A stretch of DNA of 64,000 bases from Bacteroidota bacterium (GTDB lineage Bacteria; Bacteroidota; Bacteroidia; Flavobacteriales; Weeksellaceae): positions 1 through 64,000 of the forward strand of contig JAEWOD010000035.1 in the NCBI GenBank assembly GCA_023461035.1. Direction: 5' to 3'. Positions 7,553 to 15,941 of this stretch are shown here, one piece after another. Both the position numbers and the translations under genes were made by a program. Within the stretch, counting starts at the first letter, position 1; each line of letters starts with the position of its first letter. The notes below the pieces were generated by a model. It did not search any database. It saw only the letters and a list, made by a program, of their open reading frames with translations, and was not told the origin of the DNA.

Positions 7553-7822
7553 TTATTTACGAAGACCTAACTCGGCGATGATCGCACGGTATCTTTCGAT
7601 GTCTTTGTTTTTCAAATAATCCAATAAACTTTTTCTTTTACCTACCAACGCCACCAACGCTTTTTCCGTAGCAAAATCTTTACGATTTTGTTTCAAATGT
7701 TCCGTCAAATGGTTGATTCTGTACGTAAATAAGGCAACTTGCCCCTCAGCAGAACCGGTGTCAGCAGCTGACTTACCGTGTTTTGCAAAAATTTCTTGTT
7801 TTTTTTCTGTTGTCAAATACAT
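7553..7822 (-). CDS. rpsO: 30S ribosomal protein S15
   Basis: Ribosomal protein of 89 aa, the standard S15 length, binding the central domain of 16S rRNA. Typical S15 signatures are present: DTGSAEGQVALFTYRI, LTEHLKQNRKDF and the RKSLLDYLKNKD block near the C-terminus. The order rpsO-pnp is conserved across bacteria, supporting both calls. A minus-strand -7 box lies 39-46 bp upstream. Confidence 0.98.
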   Translation of the reverse strand: MYLTTEKKQEIFAKHGKSAADTGSAEGQVALFTYRINHLTEHLKQNRKDFATEKALVALVGKRKSLLDYLKNKDIERYRAIIAELGLRK

Positions 7823-7860
7823 TCCAATATTGTTTTAAATGATTATTATGTATGCGGGTG

Positions 7861-7868
7861 CAAATGTA
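7861..7868 (-). promoter_or_regulatory. rpsO -7 box
   Basis: TACATTTG on the minus strand matches the TAnnTTTG consensus, 39 bp before the rpsO start. Confidence 0.55.
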
Positions 7869-8002
7869 CAACTATTTCGGAAAGTAGAAAAACTTTCTTA
7901 ATTTGAAATAAATTCAATCTGATTTGGGTAATTTTGTACTGTGAATTGAGCCAAATATAATTGGCAATTTCCATCTGACAATTAAAAAACAAAAATTAAC
8001 AG

Positions 8003-8557
8003 ATGAAAAAGAACCCGGCAATTACAGGATTATTTGTCACCATAGGATTAGTCATCCTTTTTTATGGCGTTTATAAAGCTTTCTTAGAAAAAAAAGACAG
8101 TTATCTGATTACCAATCCCTCTGATGAAATTTTAAAAGTTCAATTGGATGATCAAACTTATACCATTGCACCCAAACAAATTACCGAAATAGAAATAGAT
8201 GGCGGCAAGCATAATTTGAAATTCAATTATAACGGAAAAGAAACAGATACCGTCATCAATGTAACCCGGTTCAATGCCATCATCAATCCCACGCAGGCAG
8301 ATTATTATGTTTTTGTCCGTCCTTATGGAGCAGGAAGAAACCGCGATTCGCTTTTCACCTCACAGACCCTGACCATCGATGAGAAAGTTTATTATGGAAA
8401 CATCAAACATTTTAACGGGATTTACATACAGGATTTCTATTATAATCTGGATCAGAATTACCCCAAATTCTTTTTGAAAAAAGGCGTTCCTACTGATTTA
8501 TCCAAAGTTTTTTCCAAGGACGATTTTAAACAATTTTATTTTGAGAATTACGAATAG
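8003..8557 (+). CDS. hypothetical membrane-anchored protein
   Basis: Protein of 184 aa with one N-terminal hydrophobic helix (about residues 8-28) followed by an extracytoplasmic domain rich in beta-prone sequence (SYLITNPSDEILKVQLDD, YTIAPKQITEIEIDGG). No lipobox or cysteine follows the helix, so it is probably an uncleaved anchor. I do not recognise a family. It has its own short intergenic region and stands alone upstream of the tandem-repeat stretch. Confidence 0.6.
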   Translation: MKKNPAITGLFVTIGLVILFYGVYKAFLEKKDSYLITNPSDEILKVQLDDQTYTIAPKQITEIEIDGGKHNLKFNYNGKETDTVINVTRFNAIINPTQADYYVFVRPYGAGRNRDSLFTSQTLTIDEKVYYGNIKHFNGIYIQDFYYNLDQNYPKFFLKKGVPTDLSKVFSKDDFKQFYFENYE

Positions 8558-8658
8558 CGTTACGGGTTTTTGAGTTCTGCGTTTTGAGTTTACACATAAC
8601 TGTAATTAGTGAATGGTGATTAGTGATTAGTAGATGGCGAGTGGCAATTTGTAGATCC

Positions 8659-8811
8659 ACAACACTTAACTCAAAATACATAACACTTAACGCAAAAATA
8701 CATAACACTTAACGCAAAAACACATAACACTTAACTCAAAACACACAACACTTAACTCAAAAACACACAACACATAACTCAAAACACACAACACTTAACT
8801 CACAACTCAAA
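8659..8811. repeat. tandem repeat, seven units of 21-22 bp
   Basis: The core ACACTTAAC (one copy ACACATAAC) starts at 8662, 8683, 8705, 8727, 8748, 8770 and 8791. Between cores are variants of TCAAAAACACACA or GCAAAAATACATA. The array ends about 10 bp before the ubiE -7 box. Units are contiguous with no spacers, so this is not CRISPR. Confidence 0.85.
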
Positions 8812-8819
8812 CAAATAAT

Positions 8820-8827
8820 TACCTTTG
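8820..8827 (+). promoter_or_regulatory. ubiE -7 box
   Basis: TACCTTTG matches TAnnTTTG and ends 6 nt before the ATG at 8834, implying a leaderless or nearly leaderless mRNA and fixing that start over the TTG at 8825, which lies inside the box. Confidence 0.6.
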
Positions 8828-8833
8828 CAAACT

Positions 8834-9559
8834 ATGAGTAATGTAAAACCCTATTCCGATTCGGATTTAACAAAAAAACAGCAAGTCGAACAGATGTTTG
8901 ACAATATTTCTGGGAAGTACGATTTGCTGAACCGTATCTTATCAATGGGAATTGATGTCAGTTGGCGAAAAAAAGTCGTGAAATCTGTCAAAAAGGAAAA
9001 TCCGGAAACCATTCTGGACATCGCAACCGGAACAGGTGATTTAGCGATTGCCATGGCAAAAGCGACCGATGCAAAAATCACCGGATTTGATCTTTCGGCA
9101 GGGATGCTTGAAGTAGGAAAACGAAAAGTTGTCGACGAAAATTTACAGGACAGAATCGAAATGATACAAGGTGATGCAGAGAAAATGCCCTTTGCCGATG
9201 ATTCATTTGATGTGATTACGGTAGCCTTCGGTGTTCGGAATTTCGAAAATCTGAAAAAAGGATTGGATGATATTTACAGGGTTTTGAAACCCGGAGGAAA
9301 ATTTATCATATTGGAATTTTCCCAACCCGAAGCCGTTCCCATGAAACAATTGTACACCTTTTATTCGAGGTATATACTCCCAAAAATAGGGAAAAAAATA
9401 TCCAAGGATCAAAGTGCCTATACCTATTTACCCGACTCTGTGAAAGCTTTTCCGTACGGAGAAAAGATGAAGAATATTTTAAAAAATTCAAATTTTGTAG
9501 AACCTTTCGATAAAAAACTTACTTTTGGAATCGCAAGCATTTATGAAAGCTTAAAATAA
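8834..9559 (+). CDS. ubiE: demethylmenaquinone methyltransferase
   Basis: SAM-dependent C-methyltransferase of 241 aa (MenG/UbiE) for the last step of menaquinone synthesis. The SAM-binding motif is LDIATGTGDLAIAMA; other family signatures are MFDNISGKYDLLNRILSMG near the N-terminus and DVITVAFGVRNFENL and RVLKPGGKFIILEFS in the second half. The ATG at 8834 is preferred because the TTG nine bases upstream overlaps the promoter box. The next gene is porT, an order widespread in Flavobacteriia. Confidence 0.96.
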   Translation: MSNVKPYSDSDLTKKQQVEQMFDNISGKYDLLNRILSMGIDVSWRKKVVKSVKKENPETILDIATGTGDLAIAMAKATDAKITGFDLSAGMLEVGKRKVVDENLQDRIEMIQGDAEKMPFADDSFDVITVAFGVRNFENLKKGLDDIYRVLKPGGKFIILEFSQPEAVPMKQLYTFYSRYILPKIGKKISKDQSAYTYLPDSVKAFPYGEKMKNILKNSNFVEPFDKKLTFGIASIYESLK

Positions 9560-9670
9560 AACACACAAATTTTCGTTAAGGAAATTGTAAGAAATGAGTG
9601 CGTTCATTTTACAGGATAAAAAAAACCGCTGATTCTAACTGACCGAAATGAAAAAAATAGAACAGAACAG

Positions 9671-10387
9671 ATGAGAAATTTTTTGGCAATTATCCTTTTT
9701 TCATTGATGGTCAATTCATTTGGCCAATTTCGACCCAATTCCGAAAAGACATGGCACCGAGAAGATTTTGATGAAAAACAATTTAGTTGGGGATACTTTT
9801 TGGGTACCAATTTAATGTCATTTAAAGTAACACCTGGTGAAAACGGGTTAAACGAACAAGGTATGATTTACCTGCGACAAGAAAACAAAATGGGGTTTTC
9901 TGTCGGTTTAATGGGTAAAATGAGATTGCATGAGTACATAGACCTAAAATTGGAACCGGGAGTCCATTTCGCAGAAAGAAATCTTTATTTTGGAAACATC
10001 GCATCTGAAACCGACAGCGTGAGAGAGGTCAAAACAACTTATATCGACGTTCCTTTACTTTTAAAAGTACATGGTGACCGTTGGGTGAACACGCGTCCTT
10101 ATTTGCAAGGTGGTGTAGGTTATATGGTGAACCTTCAATCCAACGAGAAAAAAGAAGAGGATAACCAAGACGATATGTTCCGTATGAAAACCCATAATTT
10201 TAACTGGCAAGTCGAAATGGGTGTGGAAATTTATTTTAAAAAGTTCAAATTAACTCCCGCTTTAAAAGGTATATTTTTATTCAACAACGAATTGGTTCAG
10301 GACAATCCTGACACGCCACCTATTTGGGCCGGATCGCTTAAATCACTATCTACGCGCGGCGTCTTTTTCTCGCTTAAATTCGAATAA
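9671..10387 (+). CDS. porT: PorT family outer-membrane protein
   Basis: Protein of 238 aa with a cleavable signal peptide (about 1-19, ending NSFGQ) and alternating beta-strand sequence typical of a small outer-membrane barrel. It ends in FFSLKFE, a C-terminal aromatic as in barrel proteins. PorT (SprT in gliding flavobacteria) is needed for type IX secretion, and its position just after ubiE is its usual place. Its exact task in the secretion machine is not settled. The window has at least one T9SS cargo protein (23096-23851). Confidence 0.85.
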   Translation: MRNFLAIILFSLMVNSFGQFRPNSEKTWHREDFDEKQFSWGYFLGTNLMSFKVTPGENGLNEQGMIYLRQENKMGFSVGLMGKMRLHEYIDLKLEPGVHFAERNLYFGNIASETDSVREVKTTYIDVPLLLKVHGDRWVNTRPYLQGGVGYMVNLQSNEKKEEDNQDDMFRMKTHNFNWQVEMGVEIYFKKFKLTPALKGIFLFNNELVQDNPDTPPIWAGSLKSLSTRGVFFSLKFE

Positions 10388-10408
10388 TAGTTATTCTATA
10401 TAAATTTA

Positions 10409-10437
10409 CAAGCCGATTTCACAATCGGCTTTTTTTA
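10409..10437 (+). terminator. porT terminator
   Basis: AAGCCGATT and AATCGGCTT form a 9-bp hairpin with loop TCAC, followed by TTTTTT. Confidence 0.85.
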
Positions 10438-10486
10438 TTCTTTCAAATTCATTGAAAAAAATATTTTATACTTTTCAAAATAATTT

Positions 10487-10494
10487 TATTTTTG
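10487..10494 (+). promoter_or_regulatory. pheA leader -7 box
   Basis: TATTTTTG fits TAnnTTTG, 17 bp before the leader peptide ATG. Confidence 0.55.
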
Positions 10495-10511
10495 TGTAAT
10501 TAAAAAAAGAA

Positions 10512-10592
10512 ATGACAACATCATTTAACACATTTTTTTATTACTTCTTTTGGGCTGGCGTTCAGAAGCGGGTAATTTATGTGGTAAATTAA
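10512..10592 (+). CDS. aromatic-rich leader peptide of pheA (attenuation)
   Basis: A 26-codon open frame beginning MTTSFNTFFYYFFWAG and ending in TAA at 10590. Residues 5-14 contain five Phe, two Tyr and one Trp. It sits between a promoter box and a terminator hairpin immediately upstream of prephenate dehydratase, the classic arrangement of a translation-coupled attenuator. Ribosome stalling at the aromatic codons (10533-10553) would leave 10567-10582 free to form the antiterminator described at 10567-10641. Confidence 0.75.
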   Translation: MTTSFNTFFYYFFWAGVQKRVIYVVN

Positions 10593-10641
10593 ATCAAAAA
10601 TATACATAACACAGATCCCGCTCAAAAGGCGGGATTTTTTT
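10567..10641 (+). promoter_or_regulatory. pheA attenuator (terminator/antiterminator)
   Basis: Terminator: ATCCCGC (10615-10621) pairs with GCGGGAT (10629-10635), followed by a T-run into 10641. Antiterminator: AGCGGG (10567-10572) pairs with CCCGCT (10617-10622), and TTATGT (10577-10582) with ACATAA (10604-10609), 12 pairs in two nested helices that exclude the terminator. The upstream strands lie within the second half of the leader peptide frame, so translation controls the choice. Confidence 0.7.
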
Positions 10642-10653
10642 ATATCCGAATTT

Positions 10654-11520
10654 ATGAAAATAGCCATACAAGGGACGCTGGGTTCCTATCATCATCAGGC
10701 CGCAGTTGAGTTTTTCTCAAACCAAAATCTATCTTTAAACAAATTGGATAGTTTTACAAAAGTTGCCCAATCTGTCTTTTCAGAAGAATCGGATTATGGC
10801 ATCATGGCCATTGAGAATTCCATCGCCGGAACGCTTTTACCCAACTACCGACTGATTACAAAATACAATTTGAAAATCGTAGGAGAAGTATATTTGTCCA
10901 TTCGGCATCAATTTATGGTGCATCCTGATGTCGGATGGGAAGACATAGAAGAAATCCATTCTCACCCGATGGCATTGTTACAATGTGATAAATTTCTGGA
11001 GAACCATAGCCAATTCAAAATTTTTGAGTCGTCAGACACCGCTTCTACAGCCCAACTCATAGCCGAAAAAGGGCTCAAAAACGTAGCCGCTATCGCATCC
11101 AAATTGTCGGCTGAAATCTACGGATTAAAAATTCTCCAACACGACATACAAAGTATTTATAAAAATTCTACCCGATTTTTTGTTTTGAAAAAAAATACTT
11201 CGATACCCCAATCCTTTACAAAAGTCTCTCTCAAATTTTCCACTTCTCATGAAAAAGGAGCACTCGTAAATGTTTTGAATGAAATTTCCGATTTGAACCT
11301 TAACATGAAAAAAATACAATCCGTACCCATCGTAGATGAACCTTGGCAATATGCATTTCATGCCGACATAGAGTTAAATCATGCCGGACAACTGGATTCT
11401 TTATTGGAAAAAATCAGACCCAAAACCACGACCCTTGAAATATTGGGCTGTTATGAAAATGCCATTGACCCGATAGTTGATGCTAAGGCTTATCCTATTG
11501 CATATGAAGACGTTCTTTAA
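10654..11520 (+). CDS. pheA: prephenate dehydratase
   Basis: Converts prephenate to phenylpyruvate in phenylalanine synthesis. 288 aa: a dehydratase domain (about 1-180) with GTLGSYHHQAA, AIENSIAGTLLPN, ESSDTASTAQLIAE and the catalytic TRF motif in NSTRFFVL, then an ACT regulatory domain (about 195-270). In the ACT domain GALVNVLNEI is conserved, but the usual Phe-binding ESRP motif reads QSVP, so feedback inhibition may differ. Expression is probably controlled by the upstream attenuator. Chorismate mutase activity is not fused here but comes from the next gene. The aminotransferase and tyrA genes often found between pheA and the DAHP synthase in relatives are absent. Confidence 0.96.
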   Translation: MKIAIQGTLGSYHHQAAVEFFSNQNLSLNKLDSFTKVAQSVFSEESDYGIMAIENSIAGTLLPNYRLITKYNLKIVGEVYLSIRHQFMVHPDVGWEDIEEIHSHPMALLQCDKFLENHSQFKIFESSDTASTAQLIAEKGLKNVAAIASKLSAEIYGLKILQHDIQSIYKNSTRFFVLKKNTSIPQSFTKVSLKFSTSHEKGALVNVLNEISDLNLNMKKIQSVPIVDEPWQYAFHADIELNHAGQLDSLLEKIRPKTTTLEILGCYENAIDPIVDAKAYPIAYEDVL

Positions 11521-11532
11521 TAAATAATATCG

Positions 11533-11540
11533 TAAATTTG
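11533..11540 (+). promoter_or_regulatory. -7 box of the DAHP synthase gene
   Basis: TAAATTTG, a consensus box, ends 7 nt before the ATG at 11548; this gene can be transcribed apart from pheA and its attenuator. Confidence 0.6.
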
Positions 11541-11547
11541 TACTCTA

Positions 11548-12627
11548 ATGAATCAGAAACAAAACTGGATACAAGCATTTGACAAACCCCTTGCCATTGC
11601 GGGTCCCTGCAGTGCTGAAAGCGAAAGACAGATGATGGAAATCGCTGAACAATTGGATAAAGATTATGTTCAGGTTTTCCGTGCCGGAATATGGAAACCG
11701 CGCACCAAACCCAATTGTTTTGAAGGTGTGGGAGCCATAGGTCTGAATTGGTTAAAAAAGGTAAAAGACGAATTCGGTTTTAAAATCGCAACAGAAGTTG
11801 CCACTGCCAATCATGTAAAGTTGGCACTGGAGTATGATGTCGATTATCTTTGGATTGGTGCACGTTCCACTGTCAATCCGTTTACAGTTCAGGAAATTGC
11901 GGAAGCACTTCGGGATACGGAAAAAATCGTTTTAGTAAAAAACCCCGTCAATCCTGATTTGGAACTTTGGATAGGAGCGCTCGAACGGTTGCAGCAACAA
12001 AACATAAAAAACCTCGGTGCCATTCACCGCGGATTTTCCACTTATAAAAAAACGAAATACCGCAATAATCCGCAATGGCAAATCGCATTGGATTTTATGG
12101 ACAAAATGCCGGAAATCCCCATGATTTGTGATCCATCGCATATTTGCGGAAACCGGGAAGGAATTTTTGAAGTGGCGCAACAGGCCTATAATTTTGAATA
12201 TGACGGTTTGATGATCGAGTCGCATAATCACCCTGACGAAGCCTGGAGCGATGCCAAACAACAAATCACGCCGGAACGCCTGCTGGAAATTTTAAAAAAA
12301 ATAGAATTGCGCAAAAGTGATGACGAAGACGCAATTTACCACATGAAAATCAATCATTTACGAAATGAAATTGATGAAACCGACCAAGGAATTTTAGATG
12401 CAGTCGCACAGCGAATGAAAATCGCTTCCCAAATCGGAGAATTAAAAAAGGAACATAATGTGGCCGTTTTCCAACCGGAAAGATGGAAACAAATCCGTGA
12501 AAATTCAGTTAAACTGGGAGATAAATTGGGTCTTTCGGAAGAATTCATAGACAAACTGGTGCGCGCCATCCACCAGGAATCCATCCTGCATCAAAATCAA
12601 ATTATGAACAAAGAAAATTCGATTTAG
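11548..12627 (+). CDS. DAHP synthase / chorismate mutase fusion
   Basis: Bifunctional enzyme of 359 aa. The N-terminal part (about 1-255) is a type I-beta (KDO8P-like) 3-deoxy-7-phosphoheptulonate synthase, first step of the shikimate pathway, with IAGPCSAESERQM, FRAGIWKPRTKPNCFEG, IATEVATANHV, LVKNPVNPDLELW and ICDPSHICGNREG. The C-terminal part (about 268-355) is an AroQ-type chorismate mutase, LRNEIDETDQGILDAVAQRM and a following IGELKKEHN. It thus supplies both the entry and the branch reaction toward prephenate for the pheA product upstream. The fused mutase domain is likely to confer prephenate feedback on the synthase, as shown for similar fusions. Confidence 0.95.
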   Translation: MNQKQNWIQAFDKPLAIAGPCSAESERQMMEIAEQLDKDYVQVFRAGIWKPRTKPNCFEGVGAIGLNWLKKVKDEFGFKIATEVATANHVKLALEYDVDYLWIGARSTVNPFTVQEIAEALRDTEKIVLVKNPVNPDLELWIGALERLQQQNIKNLGAIHRGFSTYKKTKYRNNPQWQIALDFMDKMPEIPMICDPSHICGNREGIFEVAQQAYNFEYDGLMIESHNHPDEAWSDAKQQITPERLLEILKKIELRKSDDEDAIYHMKINHLRNEIDETDQGILDAVAQRMKIASQIGELKKEHNVAVFQPERWKQIRENSVKLGDKLGLSEEFIDKLVRAIHQESILHQNQIMNKENSI

Positions 12628-12632
12628 TTTCC

Positions 12633-13550
12633 ATGAACGGACGAGTCATTAAATCCACCGGTAGTTGGTACATCTTACAAACTGAATCGGGAGAATTGGT
12701 AAAAGCACGTATCAGAGGGAAATTCAGACTGGACAACATCCGGCACACCAATCCGGTTGCAGTGGGTGATTTGGTTGATTTTGATCTTGACAAAGATGGA
12801 TTGGGAATGATTACTAAAATTCACGAAAGAAAAAATTATATCATCCGTCGTTCGGTGAATTTGTCCAAAAAATCACACATCATCGCCTCCAATATCGACA
12901 AAGCTTTTTTGACTATAACAGTAGATAATCCCAAAACATCCTTTGGGTTCATCGACCGGTTTTTGGTAACGGCAGAAGCCTATCATATTCCGGTAGTTTT
13001 ATTGATTAATAAAATGGATGCTTACAGTGAGGATTTGAAAGAAGAAGTCAAATATTATCGGGCTTTGTATGAATCCATCGGTTATAAAACGATGGAAATT
13101 TCTTCCAAAACAGGTTTGGGACTGGAAGAACTAAAAAAGGAATTAATGGAAATTACGAGTTTGATAGCGGGACATTCGGGAGTTGGGAAATCGACTTTGA
13201 TGAATGTTTTAAATCCGGAATTGAATTTAAAGACATCCGTCGTTTCTGATTTTAACCAAAAGGGTCAGCATACGACGACCTTTGCAGAAATGTACGAATG
13301 GCCGTTTGGCGGGTTCTGCATCGACACGCCGGGTATCAAAGAATTTGGTTTGGTGGAAATGGAAAAAGAGGAAATCCAACAATATTTTCCCGAAATATTT
13401 GAACTGAAATCGAAGTGTAAATTTGACAATTGTTTACATTTAAGCGAACCAAAATGTGCTGTGATAGAAGCGGTGGAAAATGGCGAAATTGCGCCCAGCC
13501 GATATGAAAACTATATCGGGTTTATAGATGAAATTGAAGAGGAAAATTAA
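12633..13550 (+). CDS. rsgA: ribosome small-subunit GTPase RsgA
   Basis: Late-stage 30S assembly GTPase of 305 aa. An OB-fold (about 1-70) precedes a circularly permuted GTPase domain: G4 NKMD, G5 SSKTG, then G1 GHSGVGKST and G3 DTPG, the diagnostic G4-G5-G1-G2-G3 order. A C-terminal zinc site CKFDNCLHLSEPKC completes the family pattern. It starts 5 bp after the DAHP synthase stop, so is cotranscribed with it. Confidence 0.97.
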   Translation: MNGRVIKSTGSWYILQTESGELVKARIRGKFRLDNIRHTNPVAVGDLVDFDLDKDGLGMITKIHERKNYIIRRSVNLSKKSHIIASNIDKAFLTITVDNPKTSFGFIDRFLVTAEAYHIPVVLLINKMDAYSEDLKEEVKYYRALYESIGYKTMEISSKTGLGLEELKKELMEITSLIAGHSGVGKSTLMNVLNPELNLKTSVVSDFNQKGQHTTTFAEMYEWPFGGFCIDTPGIKEFGLVEMEKEEIQQYFPEIFELKSKCKFDNCLHLSEPKCAVIEAVENGEIAPSRYENYIGFIDEIEEEN

Positions 13551-13555
13551 TTCAA

Positions 13556-14008
13556 ATGAGAGTCGTCATCCAAAGAGTAAAACACGCAAGCGTTACAGTC
13601 AATGATGAGGTTATTGGACAAATCGGATTAGGTCTTTTGGTTTTGGTGGGATTTGAAGAAGCTGATACGCAGGAAGATTTTGACTGGATCATCAATAAAT
13701 TGATTCAACTGAGGATATTTCCAGATGAAAACGGCGTGATGAATGTTTCGGTTCAAGATATAAAAGGTGAAATTCTCGTTGTCAGTCAATTTACGCTACA
13801 CGCTTCCACAAAAAAGGGAAATCGTCCTTCTTATATCAAATCATCTCCACCTGATTTAGCTAAAAAACAATATGAAAATTTTGTTATCTCACTAAAAAGT
13901 AGATACTTTAGCCCGATTCAAACCGGTGAATTCGGAGCCGATATGCAAGTTGAATTGTTAAATGACGGCCCCGTAACAATCTGTATGGATTCAAAAAATA
14001 AAGAATAA
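13556..14008 (+). CDS. dtd: D-aminoacyl-tRNA deacylase
   Basis: Hydrolyses D-amino acids wrongly attached to tRNA. 150 aa, the usual length, with the two active-site motifs VVSQFTLHA and NDGPVTICMD. It begins 5 bp after rsgA, in the usual flavobacterial rsgA-dtd order. Confidence 0.97.
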   Translation: MRVVIQRVKHASVTVNDEVIGQIGLGLLVLVGFEEADTQEDFDWIINKLIQLRIFPDENGVMNVSVQDIKGEILVVSQFTLHASTKKGNRPSYIKSSPPDLAKKQYENFVISLKSRYFSPIQTGEFGADMQVELLNDGPVTICMDSKNKE

Positions 14009-14033
14009 CCATCTTATCAAATATCTCTACTAA

Positions 14034-15932
14034 GTGACACGTTTATATTTTCTTCTATTTATTTCTATTATTAGTATTGCAAATGCCCAGGATATTTCGG
14101 CCGACCAAATTCCGGGAGAATTAACAAAAAATGCTTATGCAGTAATTCGAAATGCAGAAACCACAGTTGAATTTTTGAATTATAATAAAGTAATTGAAAA
14201 ACAAGAAATTACGATTACTATTTTAAACGAAAGCGGTTTAAAATATGCAACCGTTCCGATTTTTTATAATGGCAGCGATAAGACCAAAACTTACGAAGCT
14301 GTTATATATCGGGCCGATGGTACTGAAATCAAAAAACTCAGAAGCAAAGAAGCAAAGGATGTAAGTGTGTACGATGGATTTTCGCTGTTTACAGACAGAA
14401 GGGTTCAGTATTTTCATATCACCCCTATTTCCTATCCTTTTACTGTTCGCTACAAAATAGAGTCCAGTTCAAGTAATACCATTTCTCTTCCAGTGTGGAA
14501 TCCGGTTATAGGATATGATATCAGTGTTGAAAATTCAAAATATACATTGATTAACCACACAAACATTCCCATCAGAAAATTTGAATCCGGATTTGAAAAC
14601 CGGGAGATAACGCAGTCAGAAAACGGAAATATGCGGACTTATTCTATCGAGAATATTCCGGCCGTTTCAGATGAAATTTATAGTCCGTATTTAAGGGAAC
14701 TAACGCCAATTGTACAATTTGCTCCAACCGAGTTTCAGTTGGAAGGTGTCAAAGGAAAGTTTGAAAATTGGAAAGAATTTGGGAAATGGTATTATGAGAG
14801 TTTGTTGTATGACAAAAATGATTTATCGGATCATGAAAAACAAATCGCCCGGGATCTGGTAAAAGGAACAGATGATCCTAAGGAAAAAATCAAAATTCTC
14901 TATCAGTACATGCAAACCAAAACCAGATATATAAATGTAGCGATAGGAATTGGCGGCTGGGAACCGTTTCCTGCTTCATATGTCAGCAATAAAAGTTATG
15001 GGGACTGCAAGGCTCTTTCCAATTATATGGTGAGTTTATTGGATGCTGTAGGAATCAAGGCTTATCATACTATTGTATTTGGAGAGTCGGACAGAAAGGT
15101 TGATTTCAAAGAGAATTTTGCCTCCTTGCAAGGTAATCACATGATCGTAAATGTACCATTGGAAGATGAAACTATCTGGCTGGAATGTACCAATCAGCAA
15201 ACGGCTTTTAATTATTTAGGCCAATTTACAGATGACCGATTTGCACTTTCCGTTTCGTCAGAGGGTGGAAAAATCGTACGCACACAAAGGTTTCCGGCCG
15301 ATTCCAATTTGGAAATAAACAAAATCAAAGGTGAAATTTCACCCACGGGAAGTCTAACTGCCGATTTTAATATCCAAAATTCAGGTTTGAATTATGACGA
15401 AATCTACCGTATCAATTTTGAAAACAGCCAAAACCAAAAACTGTTTCTCAACAGTTGGTTGGATGATTTGCCCAATTTAAAAATTTCATCTTATCAGTTT
15501 AAAAATAACCGGGATCAGGCAGTTTTTCAGACCGATGTAAAAATCGAATCCCAACAGTTTGCCAAAGTCTTTGGGAATAATATGACCATCAACCTCATTC
15601 CGGCAACACGTTTAAAAACTTCGTTTAAAAAAGACGACAACCGTTTGTTTCCGTTTGAAGTACGGTTTGGATCCCATAACGAAATTCAGTTTGAATTAAA
15701 AATCCCTGCCGGATTTCATTTGGCAGAAAAATTTGAACCTATATTATTTGTGTCCGAATTTGGATTATATTCTTTAATACTAGAAAAATTAGACGAGACA
15801 AATTTCCTGATAAAGAGAAATCTTTACATCAAGGATGGAATTTATGATAAAGAGAAATTCAACGATTATGTAGAATTTCGCCGAAAAATATCCTCTTTTG
15901 ACAATTCTAAAATCTTAATTGAGAAAACTTAA
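14034..15932 (+). CDS. DUF3857 / transglutaminase-like exported protein (Cys present)
   Basis: Exported protein of 632 aa, GTG start, signal peptide about 1-18 (ending IANAQ). An N-terminal DUF3857 beta domain (about 50-230) is followed by a transglutaminase-like fold (about 285-400) with the catalytic motif SYGDCKALSNYM (C325), then NHMIVNVPL and WLECTNQ for the remaining triad positions. A C-terminal beta region follows. Members are common in Bacteroidota, sometimes tied to polysaccharide or envelope processes, but substrates are not known. It is followed 9 bp later by a paralogue that has lost the cysteine. Confidence 0.8.
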   Translation: MTRLYFLLFISIISIANAQDISADQIPGELTKNAYAVIRNAETTVEFLNYNKVIEKQEITITILNESGLKYATVPIFYNGSDKTKTYEAVIYRADGTEIKKLRSKEAKDVSVYDGFSLFTDRRVQYFHITPISYPFTVRYKIESSSSNTISLPVWNPVIGYDISVENSKYTLINHTNIPIRKFESGFENREITQSENGNMRTYSIENIPAVSDEIYSPYLRELTPIVQFAPTEFQLEGVKGKFENWKEFGKWYYESLLYDKNDLSDHEKQIARDLVKGTDDPKEKIKILYQYMQTKTRYINVAIGIGGWEPFPASYVSNKSYGDCKALSNYMVSLLDAVGIKAYHTIVFGESDRKVDFKENFASLQGNHMIVNVPLEDETIWLECTNQQTAFNYLGQFTDDRFALSVSSEGGKIVRTQRFPADSNLEINKIKGEISPTGSLTADFNIQNSGLNYDEIYRINFENSQNQKLFLNSWLDDLPNLKISSYQFKNNRDQAVFQTDVKIESQQFAKVFGNNMTINLIPATRLKTSFKKDDNRLFPFEVRFGSHNEIQFELKIPAGFHLAEKFEPILFVSEFGLYSLILEKLDETNFLIKRNLYIKDGIYDKEKFNDYVEFRRKISSFDNSKILIEKT

Positions 15933-15941
15933 ATTTAATAT

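Noticed and set aside
8659..8811. CRISPR array
   Set aside because: Units follow each other directly at 21-22 bp without unique spacers, and no cas genes are near.
8825..8833. TTG start for ubiE
   Set aside because: It lies within the TACCTTTG promoter box; the ATG at 8834 gives the conserved N-terminus.
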